Of a stretch of DNA of 58,231 bases, positions 8,261 to 16,643 are shown in pieces (position 1 is the first letter of the stretch; each line of letters begins with the position of its first letter). The notes beneath the pieces were generated by a model that saw only the letters and a list, made by a program, of their open reading frames with translations, searched no databases and was not told the origin of the DNA. The DNA is from Zoogloeaceae bacterium. GTDB lineage: Bacteria > Pseudomonadota > Gammaproteobacteria > Burkholderiales > Rhodocyclaceae. The translations under genes and the position numbers were made by a program. Where the stretch lies: contig SSSX01000392.1 of assembly GCA_015657735.1 (NCBI GenBank), positions 1 to 58,231 on the forward strand. The letters run 5' to 3'.

Positions 8261-9475
8261 ATGTCGATCAAACTCGCCGTCCGCAACATCCTCCGCCAGA
8301 AGATCCGCACCGGGATGACCCTTGCCGCGATCATCTTCGGCGTGGTCAGCCTGGTGCTCGCCGGCGGCTTCGTGCAGGACATCTTCATCCAGCTCGGCGA
8401 AACCATCATCCATTCCCAGACCGGGCACCTGCAGCTGTTCAAGAAGGATTTTCTCGACAAGGGCACCCGCTACCCCGACCGCTTCCTGATCGACAAGCCG
8501 GACGACATCGCCCGCCGCATCGCCGGCCACCCCGAGGTGGACGCGGTGATGGGGCGGGTCTATTTTTCCGGCCTGGTGAACAACGGCCGCCGCGACCTGC
8601 CGATCGTCGGCGAAGGCGTCGAGCCCGACAAGGAAGCCAAGCTCGGCAGCTTCCTGAAGATCGTCGCCGGCAAGCAGCTGCACGACAAGGACGTGGACGG
8701 CATCCTGATCGGCCAGGGCGTCGCCCAGTCCCTCAACGTCAAGCCCGGCGACTCGCTGACGCTGGTCCTCAGCGCCGCCGAGGGCGCGATGAACACCCTC
8801 GATTTCCGCGTCGTCGGCATCTTCCAGAGCTTCTCGAAGGAATTCGACGCCCACGCGGTGCGCATCCCGCTGGCCGCCACCCACGAACTGCTGCAAACCC
8901 GTGGCGTCAACCAGATCGTCGTGGCGCTGCACCACACCGACGACACCGAGCGCATGCTCGCCGCCCTCGAGGCCGACTTCAAGGATGGCCCCTTCGACCT
9001 GCGCAGCTGGCGCACCCTCTCCGACTTCTACGACAAATCGGTGCAACTCTACGACGCCCAGTTCGGCGTGCTGCAGTTCATCATCCTGCTGATGGTGCTG
9101 CTGTCGGTGATCAACAGCGTCAACATGAGCGTCTTCGAGCGCCAGGGCGAATTCGGCACGATGCAGGCGATGGGCAACCGGCGCCGCGACATCATCCGGC
9201 TGATCGTCATCGAGTCGGCGATCATCGGCTTCGTCGGGGCGGTGATCGGCACCCTGCTCGGCATCGCGCTGGCGCTGATCATTTCGCGGATCGGCATCCC
9301 GATGCCGCCGCCGCCCAACGCCAACGTCGGCTACACCGCCTTCATCCGCGTCGTGCCGGCAACCGTGGCCGGCGCCTTCCTGGTCGGTTTCTTCGCCACC
9401 GTGCTGGCCTCGCTGTTTCCGGCATTCAAGGTCTCGCGGATTCCGGTCGTTGACGCCTTACGTCAGAACATTTGA
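8261..9475 (+). CDS. ABC transporter permease, FtsX/MacB/LolE type
   Basis: 404 residues. The topology is one N-terminal membrane helix (about 18-40, AAIIFGVVSLVLAGGFV), a large periplasmic domain (about 45-260) and three C-terminal helices, the MacB/LolC/LolE plan. The coupling region FERQGEFGTMQAMGNRRRDI matches the FtsX-domain motif that contacts the ATPase. No ATP-binding subunit is encoded within the window, although such permeases normally sit beside one; it must recruit a LolD/MacB-type ATPase from elsewhere. It faces the ThiF-like gene across a 158-bp shared promoter region and is followed 17 bp later by the acyltransferase gene, suggesting export of, or coupling to, the acylated product. 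Confidence 0.85.
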   Translation: MSIKLAVRNILRQKIRTGMTLAAIIFGVVSLVLAGGFVQDIFIQLGETIIHSQTGHLQLFKKDFLDKGTRYPDRFLIDKPDDIARRIAGHPEVDAVMGRVYFSGLVNNGRRDLPIVGEGVEPDKEAKLGSFLKIVAGKQLHDKDVDGILIGQGVAQSLNVKPGDSLTLVLSAAEGAMNTLDFRVVGIFQSFSKEFDAHAVRIPLAATHELLQTRGVNQIVVALHHTDDTERMLAALEADFKDGPFDLRSWRTLSDFYDKSVQLYDAQFGVLQFIILLMVLLSVINSVNMSVFERQGEFGTMQAMGNRRRDIIRLIVIESAIIGFVGAVIGTLLGIALALIISRIGIPMPPPPNANVGYTAFIRVVPATVAGAFLVGFFATVLASLFPAFKVSRIPVVDALRQNI

Positions 9476-9492
9476 ACAGAGGCCGTGCTGCC

Positions 9493-10263
9493 ATGTCGTT
9501 ACTTGATCGATTCAGTCTGGGCGAAGGCTTCCGGAAATACTTCGAGGTCGTCGCCGCCTTCGACACCCCGCTGCGCAACGACGTCTACGGCATCCGCCAC
9601 GAGGTTTACTGCGAAGAACTCGGTTTCGAGCCGGTCCGCCCCGACCGGCTCGAAACCGACGACAACGACCGTCACAGCCTGCACTGCCTGATGCGCAGCT
9701 CGACCGAGCCGCGCACCCTGGTGGGCTGCAACCGCCTCGTGCTGGCGCGCCCCGAAGACCCGGCCCACCCGCTGCCCTTCGAGCACACCTGCCGCGCGAC
9801 CCTCGACCGCTCGATCATCGACCCGGCCAAAGAGCCCCGCGGCACCATCGCCGAAGTGTCGCGCCTCGCGGTGCGCGCCCACTACCGCCGCCGCAAGGGC
9901 GAAACCAAAACCGCGCTGGCGCTCAGCGACGACGATTTCGGCACCAAGGAACAGCCCCGCTTCCCGTACATCCCGATCGGCCTGTACCTGGCCGTCGTCG
10001 CGCTGGCCCGGCGGGAAGGCATCGAAACCCTGTTCATGCTCACCGAACCGCGCCTCGCCGACCACTTTTCGAAACTCGGCGTGAAGATCACCCAGATCGG
10101 CGGCCCGGTCGAGCACCGGGGCATCCGCGTGCCGTCGATGATGAGCGTCGACAGCGTCGTCAAGGGGCTGCGCTTCTTCGTCAGACCCATCTGGCGGGTC
10201 GTCCTCGAGGAGATCGAGGCCGGCTACTCCCCCGGCCGCCCGGCTTTCCTGCCGCCGGCCTGA
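9493..10263 (+). CDS. PEP-CTERM/exosortase-associated acyltransferase (LuxI-like GNAT fold)
   Basis: 256 residues. The sequence YGIRHEVYCEELGFEPVRPD near the N-terminus and EVSRLAVRAHYRRR in the middle are hallmarks of the exosortase-system acyltransferase family (TIGR03694-like), distantly related to autoinducer synthases. The family is found only in bacteria with PEP-CTERM sorting; the acyl acceptor is not established. A TTG at 9472 is in frame, but the ATG at 9493 with AGAGG upstream is preferred. It follows the FtsX-type permease closely and its last 40 bp overlap the convergent mrpG end. A PEP-CTERM substrate gene occurs 7 kb away at 17571. Confidence 0.88.
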   Translation: MSLLDRFSLGEGFRKYFEVVAAFDTPLRNDVYGIRHEVYCEELGFEPVRPDRLETDDNDRHSLHCLMRSSTEPRTLVGCNRLVLARPEDPAHPLPFEHTCRATLDRSIIDPAKEPRGTIAEVSRLAVRAHYRRRKGETKTALALSDDDFGTKEQPRFPYIPIGLYLAVVALARREGIETLFMLTEPRLADHFSKLGVKITQIGGPVEHRGIRVPSMMSVDSVVKGLRFFVRPIWRVVLEEIEAGYSPGRPAFLPPA

Positions 10264-10550
10264 GGCGTCCGCCCGGCCCCTTCCTTCAGCGCCGCCCGCG
10301 CCAGCAGGTGCGAGGCGACCGGCAGCGTGACCAGCAGTACGGCGAACACCGCCAGCGCACGCAACATCCATTCCAGGCTGCCACCGCGCAGCGCCACGCC
10401 GGCCAGCAGCACCGCCAGCGCCAGCGTGGCGGCCTTGGTCGCCGCGTGCTGGCGCGACAGCGCGTCGGGCAGACGCAGCACCCCGACCGCGGCGACCACC
10501 AGCAGCACGACGCCGAGCAGCATCAGCCCCACAGCGAGTCCCTCAAGCAC
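10224..10550 (-). CDS. mrpG: Na+/H+ antiporter subunit MrpG
   Basis: 108 residues with three membrane helices: an N-terminal pair around GVLRLPDALSRQHAATKAAT, the most conserved MrpG/MnhG segment, and a third near residues 62-85. A GTG start at 10550 overlaps the mrpF stop by 8 bp. It is the last gene of the seven-gene Mrp operon. Its charged C-terminal tail (KEGAGRTPQAGGRKAGRPGE) is encoded by DNA that also encodes the end of the convergent acyltransferase. Confidence 0.92.
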   Translation of the reverse strand: MLEGLAVGLMLLGVVLLVVAAVGVLRLPDALSRQHAATKAATLALAVLLAGVALRGGSLEWMLRALAVFAVLLVTLPVASHLLARAALKEGAGRTPQAGGRKAGRPGE

Positions 10551-10803
10551 GCCGCGCTCCCCGTTTCTCCACCGCCCGCGCCCACGCCAGCGTGCCGACG
10601 AACGCCACCAGCGCGACGCCCAGCGCCACGTCGAGGTACAGCACCCGCCCGCTCAGCGCCGCAGCCAGCACGCAGGCCGCAATGGCGCACGCCGACAACA
10701 GGTCGAAGGCGACGATGCGGTCGGCGTCGGTCGGCCCGCGGACCAGCCGGATCGCCCCCAGCAGCATCGCCAGCGCCAGCAGGCCGATCAGCACGCCGTT
10801 CAT
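10543..10803 (-). CDS. mrpF: Na+/H+ antiporter subunit MrpF
   Basis: 86 residues, normal size for MrpF, with three predicted helices. The motif VRGPTDADRIVAFD after the first helix is the family signature. The ATG at 10803 overlaps the mrpE stop (ATGA) and its stop overlaps the mrpG GTG, so translation is coupled. MrpF is a small membrane subunit needed for assembly of the hetero-oligomeric Na+(Li+)/H+ antiporter. Confidence 0.93.
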   Translation of the reverse strand: MNGVLIGLLALAMLLGAIRLVRGPTDADRIVAFDLLSACAIAACVLAAALSGRVLYLDVALGVALVAFVGTLAWARAVEKRGARRA

Positions 10804-11147
10804 GCCGGCCTCCCGCACAAAACCCTCACGTGACGCTCGAAATGGCGGCGGATGGCGTCGGCGGTGGCCGCGCCGTCGGCGCCGTCGAGCACGTGCAGCA
10901 GCAGGCTGCGCGAGGCCATGTCGATGTCGACGACGGTGGTCCCCGGCGTCAGCGTCACCAGGCAGGCCAGCAGCGCCGCGCCCGCCTCGCTCATCGGCGC
11001 GAACTCGTAGCGCAGCAGCGCCGGCCGCGCCGCCAGCCGCGGCGACAGGATGATGCGCAGCGTCGCCATCCCCGACAGCAACAGCTGCCAGACGAACGAT
11101 GCCAGCAGGACCGTCAGCGCCGCCGGCCACCGCATGAGCCGCATCAT
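10800..11147 (-). CDS. mrpE: Na+/H+ antiporter subunit MrpE
   Basis: 115 residues, shorter than the roughly 160 of many MrpE proteins because the N-terminal helical hairpin is abbreviated. The family segment around LTLTPGTTVVDID (about 65-77) and the following LLLHVLDG are clear. An ATG at 11147 overlaps the mrpD stop; an adjacent second ATG at 11144 is possible. Membrane subunit of the Mrp complex, placed between D and F as in canonical operons. Confidence 0.9.
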   Translation of the reverse strand: MMRLMRWPAALTVLLASFVWQLLLSGMATLRIILSPRLAARPALLRYEFAPMSEAGAALLACLVTLTPGTTVVDIDMASRSLLLHVLDGADGAATADAIRRHFERHVRVLCGRPA

Positions 11148-12598
11148 CGCGCCGCCTCCGCCGCCAGTCCGGCCGCAGCCTGCTCGGCCAGGCCGAGCAG
11201 GGTCTGCGGGCAAAGGCCGATCCACACCGTCAGCGCGGCCAGCGCGGTCACCGCCAGCAGCGCCGCGGCGGGCAGCGGCCGCAGCGCCGGCGCGGCCGGA
11301 TGGGGCTTCCAGAACGCCTCGAGCCAGATCTTGCTCATCGAGTAGAGCGTCAGCACGCCGGTCGCCAGCGCCGCGCCGGCCCACATCCAGTGGCCGCCGG
11401 CGAAGCTCTCGCGCAGCACCAGGAACTTGGCCCAGAAGCCCGACAGCGGCGGAATGCCCACCAGCGACAGGGCCGGCACCGCGAAGACGATGGCCAGCAG
11501 CGGCCGGGCCGCGGCCACGCCGCCGATGCGGCGCAGGTCGTAGCTGCCGGCAACCCGGCAGACCAGCGCGGCGAGCAGGAACAGATTGGCCTTCACGACG
11601 ATGTGGTGGACCGTGTAGAAGATCGCCGCGGCGTGGCCGGCCGGGCTCGCCAGCGCCACCGCGAGCAGCAGGTAGCCGATCTGGCTGACGATGTGGAAGG
11701 CCAGGATGCGCCGCAAGTCCCAGTGATACGCCGCACCGAGCGCGCCGGCCACCATCGTGGCCACCGCCAGCGCTCCCAGCAGCGGCTGCCAGCCGGCCAG
11801 CGCGGCCGGAAAAACCTGCCCGAACAGCCGCAGCAGCGCATACACGCCGACCTTGCTGAGCAGCCCGGCGAACAGCGCCAGCAGCGGCGCCGGCAGCACA
11901 TGGTAGGCCGCCGGCAGCCACGAGAACAGCGGAAAGGCCGCCGCCTTGGCGAGGAAGGCCACCGCCAGCAGGCCGACCCCGGCGGCCAGCAGCGGATCGC
12001 TGCCGGCCCGCGCGAGGGCGACGAAATTGAGTTGCCCGGTCGCGCCATACACCACCGCGATGCCGACCAGCAGCACCAGCGTCCCGACCATGTTCAGCAC
12101 CAGATAGCGCAGCGTGCCGTCGAGCTCCGCCACCCGGCCGCGGTGGGCGAGCAGGCCGAGCGCGGCGATCAGCATCACCTCGAACCACACGTACAGGTTG
12201 AACAGGTCGCCGGTGGCGAAGGCGCCGCCGACGCCGGCCATCAGCCCATGCACCAGCGCCAGCGTCGCCGGGCGGCGCGCCGCCGGATCGACCCGCGCCG
12301 CCTGAAAGACGAGGCACACCAGGGCGATCAGCGCCGACACCGCGATGAGCACCGCCGACAGCCGGTCGACGGCGAAGGCGATGCCGAACGGCCACGCCCA
12401 GTCGCCGAGGATCAGCGCCAGCCGGCCGTGCGCGCCGACCGCCTGCAGGATCGCCAGCGCGGCCACCAGGTTGGCGGCGGCGGCGGCCAGGCTGAAAGCT
12501 TCCGCCACCCGCGCGCGGCCGGCCAGCAGCACGCAGCCGACGGCGCCGGCCAGCGGCAGCAGCACCGGCGCCAGGGCCAGGTTGGCGGCGCCCGTCAC
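11144..12598 (-). CDS. mrpD: Na+/H+ antiporter subunit MrpD
   Basis: 484 residues with about 14 membrane helices. It is homologous to the proton-pumping NuoN/NuoM subunits of complex I: the Glu in NLYVWFEVMLIAALG (TM5-like), the Lys in AVAFLAKAAAFPLFSWLP and the GLLSKVGVYALLRL segment are the proton-path landmarks. A GTG start at 12598 overlaps the mrpC stop (GTGA). Residue pattern and position separate it from MrpA, which has the extra C-terminal domains. Confidence 0.94.
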   Translation of the reverse strand: MTGAANLALAPVLLPLAGAVGCVLLAGRARVAEAFSLAAAAANLVAALAILQAVGAHGRLALILGDWAWPFGIAFAVDRLSAVLIAVSALIALVCLVFQAARVDPAARRPATLALVHGLMAGVGGAFATGDLFNLYVWFEVMLIAALGLLAHRGRVAELDGTLRYLVLNMVGTLVLLVGIAVVYGATGQLNFVALARAGSDPLLAAGVGLLAVAFLAKAAAFPLFSWLPAAYHVLPAPLLALFAGLLSKVGVYALLRLFGQVFPAALAGWQPLLGALAVATMVAGALGAAYHWDLRRILAFHIVSQIGYLLLAVALASPAGHAAAIFYTVHHIVVKANLFLLAALVCRVAGSYDLRRIGGVAAARPLLAIVFAVPALSLVGIPPLSGFWAKFLVLRESFAGGHWMWAGAALATGVLTLYSMSKIWLEAFWKPHPAAPALRPLPAAALLAVTALAALTVWIGLCPQTLLGLAEQAAAGLAAEAAR

Positions 12599-12996
12599 GC
12601 CCGCCGCTCCGCGTCGAAGGGCTGCGGCTTGCGGTCGGCGCCGGGGCCGGGTTCGGCGTCGGCCAGCGCGTCGACGTCGCCCTCCGGGCGCTTCGCCAGC
12701 AGCGCGGCGACCAGCACCAGCGCGAAGCAGACGAACGCAAAGCCGATCACGATGGCGGTCAGCACCAGCGCCTGGGGCAGCGGATTGGCGGCCGTGGCGG
12801 CCAGCACGCGCTCGCCGTCGGCGAGGATCGCCGGCACGCCGCTGCCGATGCGCCCGGCGATCAGCACGAAGAGGTTCACCGCGGTGCCGGCCAGCGCCAG
12901 CCCGACGACCACGCGCAGCAGGTCGCGGGCGAGGATCAGCCACACCGCGGCGCCGCCGCAGACGCCGATGGCCAGCGCCAGCAGCCAGGCGTTCAT
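12595..12996 (-). CDS. mrpC: Na+/H+ antiporter subunit MrpC
   Basis: 133 residues, a NuoK homologue with three helices. Family features are the VGLALAGTAVNLFVLIAGR helix and NPLPQALVLTAIVIGFA in the third helix. The C-terminal 30 residues are hydrophilic and extend beyond the usual roughly 113-residue length. The start at 12996 overlaps the mrpB stop (ATGA). Confidence 0.93.
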   Translation of the reverse strand: MNAWLLALAIGVCGGAAVWLILARDLLRVVVGLALAGTAVNLFVLIAGRIGSGVPAILADGERVLAATAANPLPQALVLTAIVIGFAFVCFALVLVAALLAKRPEGDVDALADAEPGPGADRKPQPFDAERRA

Positions 12997-13415
12997 GCGC
13001 GCCTCCCCAGCGCCAGCACCAGCGCCGCCAGCCCGCCCCACACGCAGCACATCACGCCGAGGTCGAAGAGCATCACCGTCGACCACGGTAGCGTCACGCC
13101 GGCGACCGCGATCTCGCCGCTGAAATGGGTCAGGAAAGGCCGCCCGGCGACCACCGCCGGCAGCCCGGCCAGCACGCCCAGCGCGACGCCGACCGCCGTC
13201 AGGCTCTCCGGCCGCAGCGGCAGACGCGCCCGCGCCGCCCGTTCGCCGAAGGCCAGCGCGTAGCCGGCAGTGGCCGCCACCGCCAGCAGGCCGGCGATGA
13301 AACCGCCGCCCGGCGCATTGTGACCGCGCAGCCAGACGACCAGCGCCGCCACCAGCAGCGGCCGGTAGAGGCGGCCGACGAGCTGCTCGACGAGCACCTC
13401 GCGCCGGCCGATCAC
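12993..13415 (-). CDS. mrpB: Na+/H+ antiporter subunit MrpB
   Basis: 140 residues with four helices. The segment RGHNAPGGGFIAGLLAVAA is the MrpB/MnhB signature, and LPWSTVMLFDLGVMCCVWGG marks the C-terminal helices. It begins with GTG at 13415, overlapping the mrpA stop. Together with the MrpB-like end of MrpA it forms part of the membrane core of the antiporter. Confidence 0.92.
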   Translation of the reverse strand: MIGRREVLVEQLVGRLYRPLLVAALVVWLRGHNAPGGGFIAGLLAVAATAGYALAFGERAARARLPLRPESLTAVGVALGVLAGLPAVVAGRPFLTHFSGEIAVAGVTLPWSTVMLFDLGVMCCVWGGLAALVLALGRRA

Positions 13416-15727
13416 CGCGCCCTCCCGAGCCGCCGCAGGATGCCGACCGAGGCCAGCGCGGCCAGCATCACGACGGCGATCTCGCCGAGGGTGTCGAGGC
13501 CGCGGAAGTCGACGATGATGACGTTGACCACGTTGCGCCCGTGGGCCGCCGCGAGGGACCGCGCGCCGAAGAAATCGGACAGCGCGGCGTCGAACGGCGC
13601 AGCGCTGATGCCCAGCGCCAGCAGCGTCAGCGCGCTGCCGGTGAGTACCGCGGCGACCACCCCGAGCAACGGCCGGCCGTGGGGCAGCACGCCCGGCGAG
13701 TTCTTCTCGAGCCGGCCGATCAGCGCCGCGACGACCGCCGCGAACACCGCATCCACCGCCAGCTGCGTAAAGGCCAGATCCGGCGCACCGCGGAACAGGA
13801 AGACCAGCACCGCCCCGAGCCCGGCGACGCCGCTCAGCAGCAGCAGCGCCAGGCGCCGCCGCAGCACGGCGCAGGCCAGCGCCGCCAGCGCCACCAGCAG
13901 CGCCCCGGCCGCCAGCCCGGCGTCGATGTCGCCGGCGGGTGCCGGCCGGCCGAGTTCCGCCAGCCACGGCAGCAGCGCCAGCCCGGCGGCGGCCAGCAGC
14001 GTCGCCACGTAAAGCGGCAGGCGGCCGTGCTGCAGGCCGCGGGTCACGACGCCGGCCAGCGCCGCCAGCCCGCCCAGCGCGCGCTCGAAACCGCGCTGGC
14101 CGCTCGGCCCGGCGGACGGGTCGCGGTCGTGCAGCCCACGCTCGCGCTGCAGCCGGAAGTACAGCCCGATCCCGCCGGCAAAGGCCACCGCGCTCATCAG
14201 CAACGGCAGGTTGAAGCCGTGCCACAGCGCGATGTTCACCGCCGGCATCGGCGCACCGGTGAGCGCCGGCACCGCCACCTGGAGCAGCGGGCCGAAAGTC
14301 TGCATCGGCAGCAGGCCGACCACCACGCAGACCAGCACCAGCAGATCGACCGGCACCCGCATCCACACCGGCGGCTCGTGGGGCAGGCGGTCGAGGCCGA
14401 CCGGCTCGCCGTGGAAGAAGGTGTCGTGGATAAAGCGCATCGAGTAGGCCACGCCGAGCAGGCCGGCCAGCACCGCGCCGGCCGGCACCAGCCAGGCGAA
14501 CAGTGGGTGGCTCACTTCCAGCGCCTCGGCGAAGAACATCTCCTTCGACAGGAAGCCGTTGAGCAGCGGCACGCCGGCCATCGCCGCGGCGGCAGCGATG
14601 GCCAGCGCCGACGTCCACGGCATGTAGCGCACGAGGCCGTTGATGCGGCGCAGATCGCGGGTGCCGCATTCGTGGTCGATGATGCCGGCGGCCATGAAGA
14701 GGCTGGCCTTGAAGGTGGCGTGGTTGAGGATGTGGAACACCGCGGCGACCACCGCCAGCTCCGAGCCCAGCCCGAGCAGCAGCGTGATCAGCCCCAGGTG
14801 CGACAGCGTCGAGTAGGCCAGCAGCCCCTTCAGATCGTGCTGGAACAGCGCGTACCAGGCGCCGACCAGCAGCGTCGCCAGCCCGGTGAGGCTGACCGCG
14901 TAGAACCAGCCGTCGGAACCCGCCAGCACCGGGTAGAGGCGGGCCAGCAGGAACACGCCGGCCTTGACCATCGTCGCCGAGTGCAGGAAGGCCGACACCG
15001 GCGTCGGCGCGGCCATCGCGTGGGGCAGCCAGAAGTGGAACGGGAACTGGGCGCTCTTGGTGAAGGCGCCGAGCAGGATCAGCGCGAGGATCGCCGGGTA
15101 GCGCGGGTCGGCGCGCACCGCCGGACCGGCGGCGAGCACCGCGTCGAGATCGTAGCTGCCGGCCACCTGGCCGAGCAGGATCAGCCCGGCGAGCAGGCAC
15201 AGGCCGCCGCCGGCGGTGATCGTCAGCGCCATGCGGGCGCCGCGGCGGGCGTCGTCGCGGTGGGTCCAGAAGCCGATCAGCAGGAAGGAGGCGACGCTGG
15301 TCAGCTCCCAGAACACCAGCAGCACGATGAGATTGCCGGCCGTGACGACGCCGAGCATCGCCCCGGCGAAGGCCACCAGGAAGGCCAGGAAGCGCGGCTC
15401 GGAATCCTCCGCCGACAGATAGTAGTGGGCGTACAGCACCACCAGCGCGCCGATCACCGAGATCAGCAGACAGAAAATCCACGCCAGCCCGTCGACGCGG
15501 ATCGTGTAGTCGATGCCGGCGAGCCACGGCGACGAGGCCTTCAGCACCGCCCCGCCGAACACCGCCGGCGCCATCGCGGCGGTCATTGCGCCGGCCGCCA
15601 GCAGCGCCGCCGCCGCCAGCCACGCCGACAGCCGCCGCCGTCCGGCCGGCAACGCGCCGATGCCGCAGGCGGCCGCGAAGGGCAGCAGCGGCAGCCACGG
15701 CAGGAGGTGCAGGACGGCGGGATTCAC
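13412..15727 (-). CDS. mrpA: Na+/H+ antiporter subunit MrpA
   Basis: 771 residues, full length for the large subunit. The N-terminal two thirds is NuoL-like (VFWELTSVASFLLIGFW; LLGAFTKSAQFPFHFWLPHAM; HLGLITLLLGLG; FHILNHATFKASLFMAAG), giving the proton channel. The C-terminal third has the DUF4040/MrpB-like helices, with GAPDLAFTQLAVDA as the marker. GTG start at 15727. First gene of mrpABCDEFG, in group-1 order; all seven genes overlap, so this is one transcript. The complex exchanges cytoplasmic Na+ for external H+ and supports pH and salt tolerance. Confidence 0.95.
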   Translation of the reverse strand: MNPAVLHLLPWLPLLPFAAACGIGALPAGRRRLSAWLAAAALLAAGAMTAAMAPAVFGGAVLKASSPWLAGIDYTIRVDGLAWIFCLLISVIGALVVLYAHYYLSAEDSEPRFLAFLVAFAGAMLGVVTAGNLIVLLVFWELTSVASFLLIGFWTHRDDARRGARMALTITAGGGLCLLAGLILLGQVAGSYDLDAVLAAGPAVRADPRYPAILALILLGAFTKSAQFPFHFWLPHAMAAPTPVSAFLHSATMVKAGVFLLARLYPVLAGSDGWFYAVSLTGLATLLVGAWYALFQHDLKGLLAYSTLSHLGLITLLLGLGSELAVVAAVFHILNHATFKASLFMAAGIIDHECGTRDLRRINGLVRYMPWTSALAIAAAAAMAGVPLLNGFLSKEMFFAEALEVSHPLFAWLVPAGAVLAGLLGVAYSMRFIHDTFFHGEPVGLDRLPHEPPVWMRVPVDLLVLVCVVVGLLPMQTFGPLLQVAVPALTGAPMPAVNIALWHGFNLPLLMSAVAFAGGIGLYFRLQRERGLHDRDPSAGPSGQRGFERALGGLAALAGVVTRGLQHGRLPLYVATLLAAAGLALLPWLAELGRPAPAGDIDAGLAAGALLVALAALACAVLRRRLALLLLSGVAGLGAVLVFLFRGAPDLAFTQLAVDAVFAAVVAALIGRLEKNSPGVLPHGRPLLGVVAAVLTGSALTLLALGISAAPFDAALSDFFGARSLAAAHGRNVVNVIIVDFRGLDTLGEIAVVMLAALASVGILRRLGRAR

Positions 15728-15835
15728 CGGACGGATCGTAACAGCGGACGGGGCGGGCGGCTAAGTCGAAAAATCGGACCTCACGCTGCGAAAAATGCGC
15801 AACCGGCCGTCGCCGCCGATTCGACCATATCCAGC

Positions 15836-15857
15836 AACAAAATAATCGCTATTGTTT
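15836..15857. promoter_or_regulatory. AT-rich imperfect inverted repeat in the mrpA/phasin divergent region
   Basis: AACAAAATA and TATTGTTT face each other across ATCGC in an otherwise GC-rich 220-bp divergent intergenic region. It is the only AT-rich stretch there and could be a regulator site or -10 region for either side. No known consensus is matched. Confidence 0.3.
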
Positions 15858-15947
15858 CAATTTAAGCAACAAACCGCCGCCGCCCGTCATCCTCCTGCAA
15901 CGCGCGAGGCCTAGCCTGACGGGCCCGCCTTCCTCCCGGAGATCGCC

Positions 15948-16562
15948 ATGTACCTGTCCCCCGCCGACATCCAGCAAACCCGCCTGCACACCATCGACCA
16001 CCTGCACGCCGCGTCGCGCGTGTGGGTCGAGGCGACCGAGAGGCTGTCCGAACTGAGCCTGCGCGCCGGCCGCCAGGCGCTCGAGGAAGGCCGCCTGCAT
16101 CTGGCGGAACTGGCCGATTCCCACCCGCTCGGCTTCGCCCCGCTGCCGATCGAGCGCCTCGCCGACTGGCGCAGCGGGTCGGCGGACCTGGTCAGCGAAT
16201 GCTTCGACATCATCGGCGACGCCCAGCAGGCGATCCTGCAGATGGCCCGCGACCAGGTCGCCGCGCTCGACAAGGTGCTGCTGCGCCAGCTGGACCGTGC
16301 CGCGCTGCACGCCGACGCCACCGGCGAGGCCGCCATCGGCCACATGAAGACCGCCATCGGCCAGGCCGAAGCCCATTTCAACGACCTCGCCGACGCGGCG
16401 GTCCGCGGTGGCGAACTGGTCGAGGAGCAGGTCCGGCAGGTGGCCGGCGCACTCGCCGACAATGGCGAAGAGGCGCCCGAGGCCGATCCGGCCGACGACA
16501 TCGCGACCACCCCGCCGGCCCGCAGCCGCCTCAGCCGCCGCAGCCGCAGCCGCGCCGACTGA
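15948..16562 (+). CDS. Phasin-like granule-associated protein
   Basis: 204 residues, almost entirely amphipathic alpha-helix up to about residue 165 (repeated patterns such as LVSECFDIIGDAQQAILQMARDQ), with little sequence specificity. This, the N-terminal LSPADIQQTRL and the acidic then Arg-rich tail (SRLSRRSRSRAD) resemble phasins, which coat polyhydroxyalkanoate granules; the basic tail could bind DNA or phospholipid. CGGAGATCGCC precedes the ATG. No PHA synthase gene is present in the window. Assignment rests on helix pattern and size, not on a catalytic motif. Confidence 0.6.
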   Translation: MYLSPADIQQTRLHTIDHLHAASRVWVEATERLSELSLRAGRQALEEGRLHLAELADSHPLGFAPLPIERLADWRSGSADLVSECFDIIGDAQQAILQMARDQVAALDKVLLRQLDRAALHADATGEAAIGHMKTAIGQAEAHFNDLADAAVRGGELVEEQVRQVAGALADNGEEAPEADPADDIATTPPARSRLSRRSRSRAD

Positions 16563-16602
16563 ACCGCGCGGCGCGGCCCGCGCTAGAATCGAAAACCCGA
16601 TC

Positions 16603-16633
16603 GCGGGCGGACCTCCGCCCGCGCGCCCGTTTT
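16603..16633 (+). terminator. Hairpin after the phasin-like gene
   Basis: GCGGGCGG / CCGCCCGC stem with ACCT loop (16603-16622), then a GC-rich spacer and TTTT at 16630-16633. It sits between the phasin-like stop and the NfsA-like start, so it could end the first transcript, but the short T tract makes this weak. Confidence 0.4.
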
Positions 16634-16643
16634 CAGGAATCCC

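Noticed and set aside
13541..15865. 774-codon open frame on the plus strand
   Set aside because: It is antisense to mrpA, Gln/Arg/His-rich as expected from reverse reading of a GC-rich gene, and has no family features.
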